A stretch of DNA of 64,000 nt from Streptomyces sp. NBC_01353 (GTDB lineage: Bacteria; Actinomycetota; Actinomycetes; Streptomycetales; Streptomycetaceae): positions 6,510,001 through 6,574,000 of the forward strand of contig NZ_CP108352.1 in assembly GCF_036237275.1 (NCBI RefSeq), read 5' to 3'. The notes below the pieces were generated by a model. The model was not told the origin of the DNA. It saw nothing but the letters and a program-made list of their open reading frames with translations, and did no database searches. Below, piece by piece: positions 33,598 to 44,051 of this stretch (positions are counted from its first letter, which is position 1; the number at the start of each line of letters is the position of its first letter). A program made the position numbers and the translations under genes.

Positions 33598-34356
33598 TCA
33601 CTGCGCCAGATACCCCCCGTCCACCGGCAGGACCACCCCCGTGATGAAGGATGCCTCCGGCGAGGACAGGAAGAGGATTGCCGCTGCGACCTCCTCCGGG
33701 GTGCCGAAGCGGGCCATGGGGTGGGCGCGGACGATGCGCGACAGGTATTCCGGGCCGCCCGGTTCCGTGCGGGCCGCCGCGACACGTTCCGTCTCGATCG
33801 TGCCGGGGGCCACCGCGTTGACCCGGATTCCACGGTCCGCCCACTCCACCGCCAGGTGCTTCGTCAGGCCCGAGGCCACGAACTTGGCCGGGCCGTAGAC
33901 CGCCTGGCGGGCCTGGCCCGCCACCCCGGAGATCGACGAGGTGCACACGATCGCCCCGCCGCCGTCCTGCCCGGCCATCGCCTCGATCGCGTACTTGCAG
34001 GTCAGGAACATGCCCCTGCCGTCCACGGCCATGACCCGGTCCCAGTCCTCCCCGGTCGCCTCCGTGACGTCGGAGAGCGGGATCACCCCCGCGTTCGCCA
34101 CCAGGACGTCCAGCCGGCCGAACCGCTCCACCGCCGTCGTGATCATCCGCCGGGCGTCCTCGTCCCGCGAGACGTCGCCGACCACCGCCACCATGCCCTC
34201 CTCGAGCGTAGCCAGCCGCTCCGCGTCCACGTCGGCGGCCACCACCCGCGCGCCCTCCCGGGCGAAGAGCACCGCCGTCGCCCGCCCGATCCCGCTCGCC
34301 GCCCCGGTGATCACGCACACCCGGCCGGCAAGCCGTCCTGTCGCCTCGTTCGCCAT
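33598..34356 (-). CDS. Short-chain dehydrogenase/reductase (SDR)
   Basis: The 252-residue Rossmann enzyme has the nucleotide motif TGAASGIG, the structural NAG (VLVANAGVIP), a catalytic Ser in CTSSISG, and Y-G-P-A-K as the YxxxK pair; the C-terminus ends in PVDGGYLAQ, as in classical SDRs. An Asp after the second strand (VVAADVD) suggests NAD(H) preference. Substrate unknown; 3-oxoacyl or sugar-alcohol dehydrogenases are closest in form. The ATG at 34356 is set by the beginning of homology (MANEATGRLAGRV). It is divergent from uvrC. Confidence 0.9.
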   Translation of the reverse strand: MANEATGRLAGRVCVITGAASGIGRATAVLFAREGARVVAADVDAERLATLEEGMVAVVGDVSRDEDARRMITTAVERFGRLDVLVANAGVIPLSDVTEATGEDWDRVMAVDGRGMFLTCKYAIEAMAGQDGGGAIVCTSSISGVAGQARQAVYGPAKFVASGLTKHLAVEWADRGIRVNAVAPGTIETERVAAARTEPGGPEYLSRIVRAHPMARFGTPEEVAAAILFLSSPEASFITGVVLPVDGGYLAQ

Positions 34357-34414
34357 GACGGGCCAACGAGCGCACGCGGTCTGAGTGTCGGTCGCCGCCA
34401 GTAGGGTGGGTGGC

Positions 34415-36577
34415 ATGGCCGACCCCTCCAGCTACCGCCCCGAGCCGGGACAGATCCCCGACACACCTGGGGTCTACAAGTTCCGCGACGAGCACCGCCG
34501 GGTGATCTACGTCGGGAAGGCGAAGTCCCTGCGCCAGCGGCTGGCCAACTACTTCCAGCCGCTGGCGAGCCTGCACCCGCGCACGGCCACGATGGTCACC
34601 ACGGCCGCCTCCGTGGAATGGACCGTCGTCTCGACCGAGGTCGAGGCGCTCCAGCTGGAGTACTCCTGGATCAAGGAGTTCGACCCCCGGTTCAACGTCA
34701 AGTACCGGGACGACAAGAGCTATCCCTACCTCGCGGTGACCCTCAACGAGGAGTTCCCGCGCGTCCAGGTCATGCGCGGCCACAAGAAGAAGGGCGTGCG
34801 CTACTTCGGTCCGTACGCCCACGCGTGGGCCATCCGCGAGACGGTCGACCTGATGCTCCGGGTCTTCCCCGTCCGTACCTGCTCCGCCGGCGTCTTCCGT
34901 AACGCCGCCTCCGCCGGCCGCCCCTGCCTCCTCGGCTACATCGGCAAGTGTTCCGCCCCCTGCGTGGGCCGGGTCACCCCCGACGAGCACCGCGAACTGG
35001 CCGAGGAGTTCAGCGACTTCATGGCCGGCCGCACCGGCACGTACATCCGCCGTCTGGAGAAGCAGATGATGGCGGCGGCCGAGGAGATGGAGTACGAGAA
35101 GGCGGCCCGGCTCCGCGACGACATAGGGGCGCTACGGCGCGCGATGGAGAAGAACGCCGTCGTCCTCGCCGACGCCACCGACGCCGATCTGATCGCGCTC
35201 GCCGAGGACGAGCTGGAGGCCGCGGTCCAGATCTTCCACGTCCGCGGCGGACGGGTGCGAGGCCAGCGCGGCTGGGTGACCGACAAGGTCGAGGCCGTCT
35301 CCACGGCCGGCCTCGTCGAGCACGCGCTCCAGCAGCTGTACGGGGAGGAGAGCGGCGACGCCGTCCCCAAGGAGGTTCTCGTCCCGGCCGTGCCCGAGGA
35401 CGCCGAGGCCGTCACCCTGTGGCTGAGCGGCCGCCGGGGCTCCCAGGTCTCCCTCCGGGTGCCGCAGCGCGGCGACAAGAAGGACCTGATGGAGACGGTC
35501 GCGCGCAACGCGCAGCAGGCGCTCGTGCTGCACAAGACCAAGCGCGCCAGCGACCTGACGACCCGCTCCCGGGCCCTGGAGGAGATCGCGGAGGCCCTGG
35601 ACCTGGACTCCGCGCCGCTGCGGATCGAGTGCTTCGACATCTCGCACCTCCAGGGCGACGACGTCGTGGCGTCCATGGTCGTCTTCGAGGACGGGCTGCC
35701 GCGCAAGAGCGAGTACCGCCGCTTCCAGATCAAGGGCTTCGAGGGCCAGGACGACGTCCGCTCGATGCACGAGGTGATCAGCCGCCGCTTCAAGCGCTAC
35801 CTCGCCGAGAAGGAGAAGACGGGGGAGTGGGACCAGGAGGGCGTGGCCGTGGACGCGGAGGGCGACGCGGTGGACGCGGTGGGTGCCGTCGGCGTGCCGG
35901 ACGGCGCGGTGGACGGCCTGGACGCGGCGGGCGGCACGGTGGACGGCCTGGACGCGGCGGACGGCGTGCAGGCCGGACCCGGCCCTGGCGCCGCAGGACC
36001 TCGCCGTGCCAATGGCTCAGGACCCGCCTCCGGCGAGGTGCCCGTCGACGACGGGCGACCCAAGCGCTTCGCGTACCCGCCCCAGCTCGTCGTGGTCGAC
36101 GGCGGGCAGCCTCAGGTCGCCGCCGCCCGGCGGGCGCTCGACGAGCTCGGGATCGACGACATCGCCGTCTGCGGCCTCGCCAAGCGCCTGGAGGAGGTCT
36201 GGCTGCCCGGTGACGACGACCCTGTCGTGCTGCCCCGCTCCAGCGAGGGCCTGTACCTCCTTCAGCGGGTGCGTGACACGGCTCACGACTTCGCCATCCG
36301 CTACCAGCGCTCGAAGCGGAACAAGCGCGTCAGGACCAGCCCCCTGGACGCCGTCCCTGGCCTCGGCGATACCCGCAAACAGGCGTTGATCAAGCATTTC
36401 GGCTCGGTGAAGCGGTTGCGACAGGCGACAATCGAGCAGATCTGCGAGGTCCCCGGCATGGGCCGTAAGACGGCCGAGGCCGTGGCGGTGGCCCTCGCGC
36501 AGGCGGCCCCGGCCGCACCCGCCGTGAATACGGCAACAGGAGAGATCATTGAAGACGACGGGGGCAGCACAGCATGA
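34415..36577 (+). CDS. uvrC: UvrC, excinuclease ABC subunit C
   Basis: The 720-residue nuclease makes the 3' and 5' incisions of excision repair. The N-terminal GIY-YIG domain (GVYKFRDE...RVIYVGKA, about 19-36) is followed by a Cys cluster ([13 protein letters not shown]), a UVR motif binding UvrB (about 205-240), an RNase H-like domain ([28 protein letters not shown]) and C-terminal helix-hairpin-helix motifs ([21 protein letters not shown]). A low-complexity insert of about 70 residues (475-547) splits the RNase H-like domain and contains a 30-base direct repeat. ATG 34415 is 7 bases after TAGGGT (34402-34407), so it is probably leaderless. It overlaps rapZ by four bases. Confidence 0.97.
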   Translation: MADPSSYRPEPGQIPDTPGVYKFRDEHRRVIYVGKAKSLRQRLANYFQPLASLHPRTATMVTTAASVEWTVVSTEVEALQLEYSWIKEFDPRFNVKYRDDKSYPYLAVTLNEEFPRVQVMRGHKKKGVRYFGPYAHAWAIRETVDLMLRVFPVRTCSAGVFRNAASAGRPCLLGYIGKCSAPCVGRVTPDEHRELAEEFSDFMAGRTGTYIRRLEKQMMAAAEEMEYEKAARLRDDIGALRRAMEKNAVVLADATDADLIALAEDELEAAVQIFHVRGGRVRGQRGWVTDKVEAVSTAGLVEHALQQLYGEESGDAVPKEVLVPAVPEDAEAVTLWLSGRRGSQVSLRVPQRGDKKDLMETVARNAQQALVLHKTKRASDLTTRSRALEEIAEALDLDSAPLRIECFDISHLQGDDVVASMVVFEDGLPRKSEYRRFQIKGFEGQDDVRSMHEVISRRFKRYLAEKEKTGEWDQEGVAVDAEGDAVDAVGAVGVPDGAVDGLDAAGGTVDGLDAADGVQAGPGPGAAGPRRANGSGPASGEVPVDDGRPKRFAYPPQLVVVDGGQPQVAAARRALDELGIDDIAVCGLAKRLEEVWLPGDDDPVVLPRSSEGLYLLQRVRDTAHDFAIRYQRSKRNKRVRTSPLDAVPGLGDTRKQALIKHFGSVKRLRQATIEQICEVPGMGRKTAEAVAVALAQAAPAAPAVNTATGEIIEDDGGSTA
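35909..35965 (+). repeat. 30-base tandem repeat within uvrC
   Basis: A 27-base core GGTGGACGGCCTGGACGCGG... at 35909-35935 recurs at 35939-35965 with one difference, a 30-base period that encodes VDGLDAA twice. It sits inside the unstructured insert of UvrC. Confidence 0.8.
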
Positions 36578-37548
36578 CCGCGCACGACGGGCACGACCAG
36601 CACGATGAGCAAGAGAAGCAGCGAGAAGACGGAGCAGGACACGTGAGTACGGGCACGAAGGAGGCCGGTGAGACCGCCGACTCGGCGGCCATCCCCGAGC
36701 TGGTGATCATCTCCGGCATGTCCGGCGCCGGCCGGTCCACCGCGGCGAAGTGCCTGGAGGACCTCGGCTGGTTCGTCGTCGACAATCTGCCGCCCGCGCT
36801 GATCCCCACCATGGTGGAGCTCGGCGCCCGCTCCCAGGGCAACGTGGCCCGGATCGCCGTCGTCGTCGACGTCCGCGGCCGGCAGTTCTTCGACGCCCTG
36901 CGGGAGTCCCTCGCCGCACTCGACGCCCAGCAGGTCACCCGCCGGATCGTCTTCCTGGAGTCCTCCGACGAGGCCCTGGTCAGGCGGTTCGAGTCGGTCC
37001 GCAGGCCGCACCCGCTCCAGGGCGACGGCCGTATCACCGACGGCATCGCCGCCGAGCGGGACCTGCTGCGTGAGCTGCGCGGCGACGCCGACCTGGTGAT
37101 CGACACCTCCAGCCTCAACGTCCACGAGCTGCGCGCCAAGATGGACGCCCAGTTCGCCGGCGACGAGGAGCCGGAGCTGCGGGCCACCGTCATGTCGTTC
37201 GGATTCAAGTACGGGCTCCCCGTCGACGCCGACCTCGTCGTCGACATGCGCTTCCTGCCGAACCCGCACTGGGTCCCCGAGCTGCGGCCCTTCACCGGGC
37301 TGAACGAGGAGGTCTCGGCGTATGTCTTCAACCAGCCCGGGGCCAAGGAGTTCCTCGACCGGTACACCGAGCTGCTCCAGCTGATCGCCGCGGGTTACCG
37401 CCGCGAGGGCAAGCGGTACGTGACCATCGCCGTCGGCTGCACCGGCGGCAAGCACCGCTCGGTCGCCACGTCCGAGAAGCTCGCTGCCCGCCTCGCAGCG
37501 GAAGGGGTCGAGACCGTCGTCGTCCACCGGGACATGGGGCGCGAGTGA
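36574..37548 (+). CDS. rapZ: RapZ-family RNase adapter / P-loop nucleotide-binding protein
   Basis: The 324-residue product has Walker A GMSGAGRS (about 48-55), the characteristic [14 protein letters not shown], and the C-terminal [17 protein letters not shown] and CTGGKHRSV motifs of the RapZ/YvcJ family. In E. coli RapZ guides RNase E to a small RNA; in Gram-positives the protein sits with YvcK and WhiA, as here. ATG 36574 overlaps the uvrC stop (ATGA). A GTG at 36643 with GGAGCAGGACAC ahead would remove a 23-residue His/Asp-rich leader and may be the real start. Translational coupling to yvcK follows by GTGA at 37545. Confidence 0.95.
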   Translation: MTAHDGHDQHDEQEKQREDGAGHVSTGTKEAGETADSAAIPELVIISGMSGAGRSTAAKCLEDLGWFVVDNLPPALIPTMVELGARSQGNVARIAVVVDVRGRQFFDALRESLAALDAQQVTRRIVFLESSDEALVRRFESVRRPHPLQGDGRITDGIAAERDLLRELRGDADLVIDTSSLNVHELRAKMDAQFAGDEEPELRATVMSFGFKYGLPVDADLVVDMRFLPNPHWVPELRPFTGLNEEVSAYVFNQPGAKEFLDRYTELLQLIAAGYRREGKRYVTIAVGCTGGKHRSVATSEKLAARLAAEGVETVVVHRDMGRE

Positions 37549-38567
37549 AGCCGTACCGTCGGCGTACGTCCACGCTCTCGGTACGTACGCTCCGCAGGCG
37601 GGGCGCCCAGCCCAAGGTCGTCGCGCTCGGCGGGGGCATGGGTCTGTCGGCCTCCCTCGCCGCCCTGCGCCGGATCACCGGTGACCTCACCGCCGTCGTC
37701 ACCGTCGCCGACGACGGCGGCTCCAGCGGCCGGCTCCGGGAGGAGCTGGGCGTGCTGCCGCCCGGCGACCTGCGCAAGGCGCTCGCCGCGCTGTGCGGGG
37801 ACGACGACTGGGGCCAGACCTGGTCCCGGGTCATCCAGCACCGGTTCCAGTCCAAGGGCGATCTGCACGAGCACGCGGTCGGCAATCTGCTGATCGTCGC
37901 CCTCTGGGAGCAGCTCGGTGACCATGTCCTCGCGCTGGACCTGGTCGGGAAGCTGCTGGGTGCGCACGGCCGGGTGCTGCCGATGTCCGCCGTGCCGCTC
38001 GAGCTCCAGGCCCTGGTCAAGGGGCACGATCCGGCGCGCCCGGACGATGTCGACACGGTCCGTGGTCAGGCCACGGTGGCGCTCACGCCCGGTGAGGTGC
38101 AGTCCGTGCATCTCGTCCCGCACGACCCGCCCGCCGTGCCCGAGGCCGTCGCCGCGGTCCGGGACGCGGACTGGGTGGTGCTGGGCCCGGGCTCCTGGTT
38201 CTCCTCGGTGATTCCGCATCTGCTCGTGCCCGAGCTGCTCGACGCGCTCACCGAGACCAAGGCCCGCAAGGTCCTCTCCTTGAACCTCGCGCCGCAGCCG
38301 GGAGAAACCGAGGGGTTCTCTCCGCAGCGTCATTTGGAGGTTTTGGGACGACACGCCCCTAAACTCGCCCTGGACGTGGTGCTGGCCGACGAGGCCGCCG
38401 TGCCCGATCGCGAGTCCCTCGCCGATGCCGCCAAGCGGCTCGGTGCCGCGGTCGAGCTGGCGCCGGTGGCCCGTGCCGACGGGCTCCCGAAGCATGATCC
38501 GGAGCTGTTGGCCGCCGCGTACGACCGTATTTTTCGGATGCATGGAAGGATCGGCCCATGGCGATGA
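37545..38567 (+). CDS. yvcK: YvcK/CofD-like gluconeogenesis factor
   Basis: The 340-residue product shows [14 protein letters not shown] at the N-terminus, the [11 protein letters not shown] loop, [24 protein letters not shown] and [15 protein letters not shown], all features of the YvcK/CofD fold. YvcK binds UDP-GlcNAc-type sugars and affects carbon flow and cell-wall synthesis in other Gram-positives. The GTG start overlaps the rapZ stop by four bases, and the last 10 bases overlap whiA, so the uvrC-rapZ-yvcK-whiA set is transcribed and translated as one coupled unit. Confidence 0.95.
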   Translation: MKPYRRRTSTLSVRTLRRRGAQPKVVALGGGMGLSASLAALRRITGDLTAVVTVADDGGSSGRLREELGVLPPGDLRKALAALCGDDDWGQTWSRVIQHRFQSKGDLHEHAVGNLLIVALWEQLGDHVLALDLVGKLLGAHGRVLPMSAVPLELQALVKGHDPARPDDVDTVRGQATVALTPGEVQSVHLVPHDPPAVPEAVAAVRDADWVVLGPGSWFSSVIPHLLVPELLDALTETKARKVLSLNLAPQPGETEGFSPQRHLEVLGRHAPKLALDVVLADEAAVPDRESLADAAKRLGAAVELAPVARADGLPKHDPELLAAAYDRIFRMHGRIGPWR

Positions 38568-39547
38568 CGGCAGCGGTGAAGGACGAGATCTCCCGGCTTC
38601 CCGTCACCCGGACCTGCTGCAGGAAGGCAGAGGTCTCGTCGATCCTGCGGTTCGCCGGCGGTCTGCACCTGGTGAGCGGGCGGATCGTGATCGAGGCGGA
38701 GCTGGACACCGCGATGGCGGCGCGTCGGCTCAAGCGGGACATTCTGGAGATCTTCGGGCACAGCTCCGAGCTGATCGTGATGGCCCCCGGTGGGCTGCGG
38801 CGCGGCTCCCGCTTCGTCGTCCGGGTGGTGGCGGGCGGCGACCAGCTGGCCCGGCAGACGGGTCTGGTCGACGGCCGGGGCCGCCCGATCCGCGGGCTGC
38901 CCCCGCAGGTCGTCTCGGGGGCCACGTGCGACGCCGAGGCGGCCTGGCGCGGCGCGTTCCTGGCGCACGGCTCGCTGACCGAGCCCGGGCGCTCCTCCTC
39001 CCTGGAGGTGACCTGCCCCGGTCCGGAGGCCGCGCTCGCCCTGGTGGGCGCGGCGCGCCGGCTGAGCATCGCCGCGAAGGCCCGTGAGGTGCGGGGCGTG
39101 GACCGGGTCGTCGTCCGGGACGGGGACGCCATCGGCGCCCTGCTGACCCGGCTGGGCGCGCACGAGTCGGTGCTGGCCTGGGAGGAGCGGCGGATGCGCC
39201 GCGAGGTCCGCGCGACCGCGAACCGGCTGGCGAACTTCGACGACGCCAACCTGCGCCGCTCGGCGCGGGCGGCCGTGGCCGCCGGCGCACGGGTGCAGCG
39301 CGCGCTGGAGATCCTCGGCGAGGAGGTGCCCGAGCACCTCGCCGCCGCGGGCCGGCTGCGCATGGAGCACAAGCAGGCCTCCTTGGAGGAGCTCGGCGCG
39401 CTCGCCGACCCGCCGCTGACCAAGGACGCGGTCGCGGGCCGGATCCGCCGTCTGCTGGCCATGGCCGACAAGCGGGCGCAGGACCTGGGCATCCCCGGAA
39501 CGGAGTCAGGTCTCACCGAGGAGCTGGACGACAGCCTCGTCGGCTGA
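38558..39547 (+). CDS. whiA: WhiA sporulation regulator
   Basis: The 329-residue product has an N-terminal degenerate LAGLIDADG homing-endonuclease domain ([28 protein letters not shown]...) and a C-terminal helix-turn-helix ([26 protein letters not shown]). In Streptomyces WhiA acts with WhiB to start sporulation septation and activates ftsZ and other division genes. ATG 38558 lies inside the end of yvcK (10-base overlap). A strong terminator at 39596-39634 ends the unit. Confidence 0.97.
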   Translation: MAMTAAVKDEISRLPVTRTCCRKAEVSSILRFAGGLHLVSGRIVIEAELDTAMAARRLKRDILEIFGHSSELIVMAPGGLRRGSRFVVRVVAGGDQLARQTGLVDGRGRPIRGLPPQVVSGATCDAEAAWRGAFLAHGSLTEPGRSSSLEVTCPGPEAALALVGAARRLSIAAKAREVRGVDRVVVRDGDAIGALLTRLGAHESVLAWEERRMRREVRATANRLANFDDANLRRSARAAVAAGARVQRALEILGEEVPEHLAAAGRLRMEHKQASLEELGALADPPLTKDAVAGRIRRLLAMADKRAQDLGIPGTESGLTEELDDSLVG

Positions 39548-39595
39548 CCCGTCGCCGGGAGCCCGCCGACCCGGACGCTCGTGCTCCGCTCAACT

Positions 39596-39634
39596 CGCCG
39601 CTGCCGGTGCCTTTCTGAGGCACCGGCAGCGGCG
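39596..39634 (+). terminator. Intrinsic terminator after whiA
   Basis: A perfect 16-bp stem joins 39596-39611 and 39619-39634 with the 7-base loop TTTCTGA; TTCTGG follows. Confidence 0.8.
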
Positions 39635-39751
39635 TTCTGGTCCGATCGGGGATGATCTCCGGCGCGGCCGCACGCACCCTTGACATGATCATGAACGGTG
39701 ATCAGCCTGGCGTCTGTTCTCTTTCGTGGCAGACAACAGCAAGGGGGGCTT

Positions 39752-42706
39752 ATGAGACGCAGAGCGAGATCGATCCTCGCCGCGGCTTCACTGCTGATCG
39801 CGGGACTGGCGACGGCACCCGTCGCCGGAGCGGAACCGAACGGCGGGGACGGCGGCGACGCCCTCTCCGTATGGCGCGCGCAGGTCAGCAAGGAGCAGGT
39901 GCCGCTGCTCCTCGAGGCCGGTGCCGACGGTCACGAACTGACCGAGCAGGTACCGGAGAAGGGTTCCGCCACCCTCGAGCTCTACCTCACCGACAAGCAG
40001 GCCGGACAGCTGCGCGGCAAGGGCGTCGAACTCGCCGAGCACACCCTCTCCACCCAGGCCGAGAAGCGGGTCGCCGGAGCCGGGGACGGCGTCTTCCGCC
40101 CGTACGGCGGCACGAACGGGCTCAAGCAGGAGATCCTGGCCACTTCCCAGGCCCACCCGGACCTCACCAAGGTCGTCTCCATCGGCAAGACCGTGAAGGG
40201 CCAGGACATCCTCGCCCTCAAGGTCACCAAGGGCGCCAAGAAGGCCAAGGACGGCACCCGGCCCGCCACGCTGTACATGTCCAACCAGCACGCCCGCGAG
40301 TGGATCACCCCCGAGATGACGCGGCGGCTGATGCACCACTACCTCGACGGTTACGGCAAGGACCAGCGGGTCACGAAGATCGTCGACTCCACCGAGCTGT
40401 GGTTCGTGCTCTCCGCCAACCCGGACGGCTACGACTTCACCCACGCCGACCCCGAGAACCGCCAGTGGCGCAAGAACCTGCGCGACAACGACGGCGACGG
40501 GCGGATCGAGTCCGGCGACGGCGTCGATCTCAACCGTAACTTCGCCTACAAGTGGGGATACGACAACGAGGGTTCGTCGCCCGACCCGGCCGACGAGACC
40601 TTCCGCGGCTCCGGCCCGATGTCCGAGCCCGAGACCAAGGCCGTCGACGCCTTCCAGAAGCGCATCGGCTTCCAGTACGGCATCAACTACCACTCCGCCG
40701 CCCAGCTGCTGCTCTACGGTGTCGGCTGGCAGGTCGCCACCGACACCCCCGACGACGTGGCCCTCAAGTCGCTCGCCGGCACTCCGGAGAAGTCCGCCGT
40801 CCCCGGTTACCGCCCGCAGGTCTCCTCCGAGCTCTACACCACCAACGGCGAGGCGGACGGGCACGCGGCCAACGTCAACGGGATGCAGATGTTCACCCCG
40901 GAGATGTCGACCTGCGCCACCGCCTCCCGCGTCGACCCGAACGACGCCTGGGAGCCCGCCGACTGCGCCTCCGTCTTCACCTTCCCCGACGACGAGAAGC
41001 TGATCCAGGCGGAGTTCGCCAAGAACATCCCGTTCGCGCTCGCCGTCGCCGAGACCTCGGCCCACCCGGACCGTCCCGTCTCCGTCACCGGTCTCGACGC
41101 GCCCGACTTCACCCCGGACACCTTCACCACCTCCTACGCCCGCGGCGGCGATCAGGAGGTCGCCGTGACCGCCCGCAAGTCGCTGCGCTCCAAGGAGCTC
41201 AAGTACCGCGTCAACGGTGGCCGGACGCACACCGAACGCCTGGAGGCGTGGAAGGGCGGCGAGACCTACGGAGGTGAGGACAACCTCTGGTTCGACCAGT
41301 ACCGGGCCGAGGTCGAGGACGCCGAGCCGGGCGACACCGTCCAGGTCTGGTTCACCGCCCGCACCCGCGAGGGCAAGGCGACCTCGTCCACGCCCTTCAC
41401 GTACACGGTGGCCGACCGGGCCCGCGGCGACGTGCTCGTCCTCGCCGAGGAAGGCGGCACCGACGCCGCGCGGCACACCGCCGCCTATGTGAAGGCGCTC
41501 GCCGACAGCGGCCGCAAGGCCGCGGTCTGGGACGTCGCCACCCAGGGGACCCCGGACGCGCTCGGTGTGCTGAGCCACTTCCGTACGGTCGTCTGGTACA
41601 CCGGCGCCGAGCAGCCCTCCGGGCCGGTCATGCTGGCCGTGCGTGACTACCTCAACGAGGGCGGCAAGCTGATCAACGCCGGAGAGAAGTCCGGCGGCCT
41701 CGTCGACATCGGCCGGGCGACGTCCAACGACTTCGCCCAGTACTTCCTCGGCGCCTACCACCGGGCCGGGCTGAAGAACCCGCCCGCCTTCGCCGGATCC
41801 AGCGGATTCGGGGGACTCGCGACCGGCCTCGGCGCAACGGCCGACAACCCGCTGGACAACGCCGGCGCGTACACCGTCACCTCGGACACGCTCGAGCCGC
41901 GGAGCTTCCCGCAGTTCGGCAGCAGCAGGTCCGCCGGCGACTACCCGGGTGTCCGTACGCCCTTCGAGCCCTACGAGGGCACGTCCTTCGCGGCCGTCCG
42001 GCACTCCGACAACACCTGGACGCGCCTCGGCCGCACCGTCGACCTCACCGCCGTCGCCGCCGCGGACAAGCCGAGCCTGCGCTTCCAGGTCAGCTACGAC
42101 ACCGAGCCCGGCTACGACAACCTCGTCGTCGAGGCCCACACCGTCGGCCAGGACGACTGGACCACCCTGCCCGACGCCAACGGCGGCACCTCCACCGCCG
42201 CCCCTGCCGACTGCGGCGAGGGCTACTACGTCCAGGGCCACCCCTTCCTCGCCCGCTACCTGACCGTCGGCGAGGACGGCTGCGCCACCACCGGCACCAC
42301 CGGTTCCTGGAACGCCTTCACGGGCCCCTCGAACGGCTGGCAGCAGGCGTCGATCGACCTCAGCGCCTACGCGGGCAAGCAGGTGGAGCTGTCGATCTCG
42401 TACATCTCCGACCCCGGGACCGGCGAGATGGGTGCCTTCGTCGACGACACCGCGCTCGTCGTCGGTGGCACTCCGGGCCAGAGCGAGGGGTTCGAGACCT
42501 CGCTCGGCGCCTGGTCCGTACCGGGCCCGCCGGCCGGCAGCCCCGGGAACGGCACCGAGTGGACCCGCTCGCCGGGGCTCTTCCACTCCCAGGCCGCGGT
42601 CACCACGCGGGACACCGTTCTCCTCGGCTTCGGCCTCGAGCACGTCACGAGCGCGGCGCAGCGAACGTCACTCATGCGAAGGGCGCTCGGAGCGGTGCAC
42701 GGCTGA
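39752..42706 (+). CDS. Large secreted M14 zinc carboxypeptidase with extra C-terminal domains
   Basis: The 984-residue precursor has a Sec signal ending in VAGAEP. After a propeptide-like part (about 30-120), the M14 domain (about 125-440) shows SNQHAREWI (His and Glu zinc ligands), DLNRNF, INYHSAAQ (third zinc His) and MFTPEMSTC (likely catalytic Glu). A central domain (about 560-760) contains VLVLAEEGG and RDYLNEGGKLINAGEKSGG, glutamine-amidotransferase-like in order of strands. The C-terminus (about 760-984) is beta-rich and resembles the end of InhA/M6 peptidases. ATG 39752 follows AAGGGGGG. M14 enzymes release C-terminal amino acids from extracellular peptides. Confidence 0.92.
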   Translation: MRRRARSILAAASLLIAGLATAPVAGAEPNGGDGGDALSVWRAQVSKEQVPLLLEAGADGHELTEQVPEKGSATLELYLTDKQAGQLRGKGVELAEHTLSTQAEKRVAGAGDGVFRPYGGTNGLKQEILATSQAHPDLTKVVSIGKTVKGQDILALKVTKGAKKAKDGTRPATLYMSNQHAREWITPEMTRRLMHHYLDGYGKDQRVTKIVDSTELWFVLSANPDGYDFTHADPENRQWRKNLRDNDGDGRIESGDGVDLNRNFAYKWGYDNEGSSPDPADETFRGSGPMSEPETKAVDAFQKRIGFQYGINYHSAAQLLLYGVGWQVATDTPDDVALKSLAGTPEKSAVPGYRPQVSSELYTTNGEADGHAANVNGMQMFTPEMSTCATASRVDPNDAWEPADCASVFTFPDDEKLIQAEFAKNIPFALAVAETSAHPDRPVSVTGLDAPDFTPDTFTTSYARGGDQEVAVTARKSLRSKELKYRVNGGRTHTERLEAWKGGETYGGEDNLWFDQYRAEVEDAEPGDTVQVWFTARTREGKATSSTPFTYTVADRARGDVLVLAEEGGTDAARHTAAYVKALADSGRKAAVWDVATQGTPDALGVLSHFRTVVWYTGAEQPSGPVMLAVRDYLNEGGKLINAGEKSGGLVDIGRATSNDFAQYFLGAYHRAGLKNPPAFAGSSGFGGLATGLGATADNPLDNAGAYTVTSDTLEPRSFPQFGSSRSAGDYPGVRTPFEPYEGTSFAAVRHSDNTWTRLGRTVDLTAVAAADKPSLRFQVSYDTEPGYDNLVVEAHTVGQDDWTTLPDANGGTSTAAPADCGEGYYVQGHPFLARYLTVGEDGCATTGTTGSWNAFTGPSNGWQQASIDLSAYAGKQVELSISYISDPGTGEMGAFVDDTALVVGGTPGQSEGFETSLGAWSVPGPPAGSPGNGTEWTRSPGLFHSQAAVTTRDTVLLGFGLEHVTSAAQRTSLMRRALGAVHG

Positions 42707-42753
42707 GCGGGCACCCGCCCTTTTGATCACAGTCAGTGATCGGGACGAATTGG

Positions 42754-42800
42754 GCACCATGGCTCGAACCCGTCGGTAATAACGGGCCATGGTGCTTTCT
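42754..42800 (+). terminator. Terminator-like hairpin after the M14 gene
   Basis: GCACCATGGC (42754-42763) pairs with GCCATGGTGC (42786-42795), with extra pairing inside the loop; TTTCT follows. Confidence 0.65.
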
Positions 42801-42915
42801 CGAGGTATTCCGACTGCACGCGATGTCACTCTGAGCCGATGGGAGAGGTAGGGTCGTAAGCGGTCGGGGACATCCCTAAAAGAATCTCGCCGGCGTCGAA
42901 ACCCGGCGTACCTAA

Positions 42916-43941
<1,026 letters not shown>

Positions 43942-44051
43942 AGCCTCCGGAACCGGCACCTCGATGTGAGCACAGGGCTCGGACAGCGCGATGATGCGCT
44001 GTACGAGCCCTGTCTCGTGTGCTTCACCGCGTACCAAGGAGTCAGTAGAAG

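Noticed and set aside
39788..42643. Long minus-strand open frame opposite the M14 gene.
   Set aside because: Same shadow composition; the plus-strand protein has all M14 motifs.
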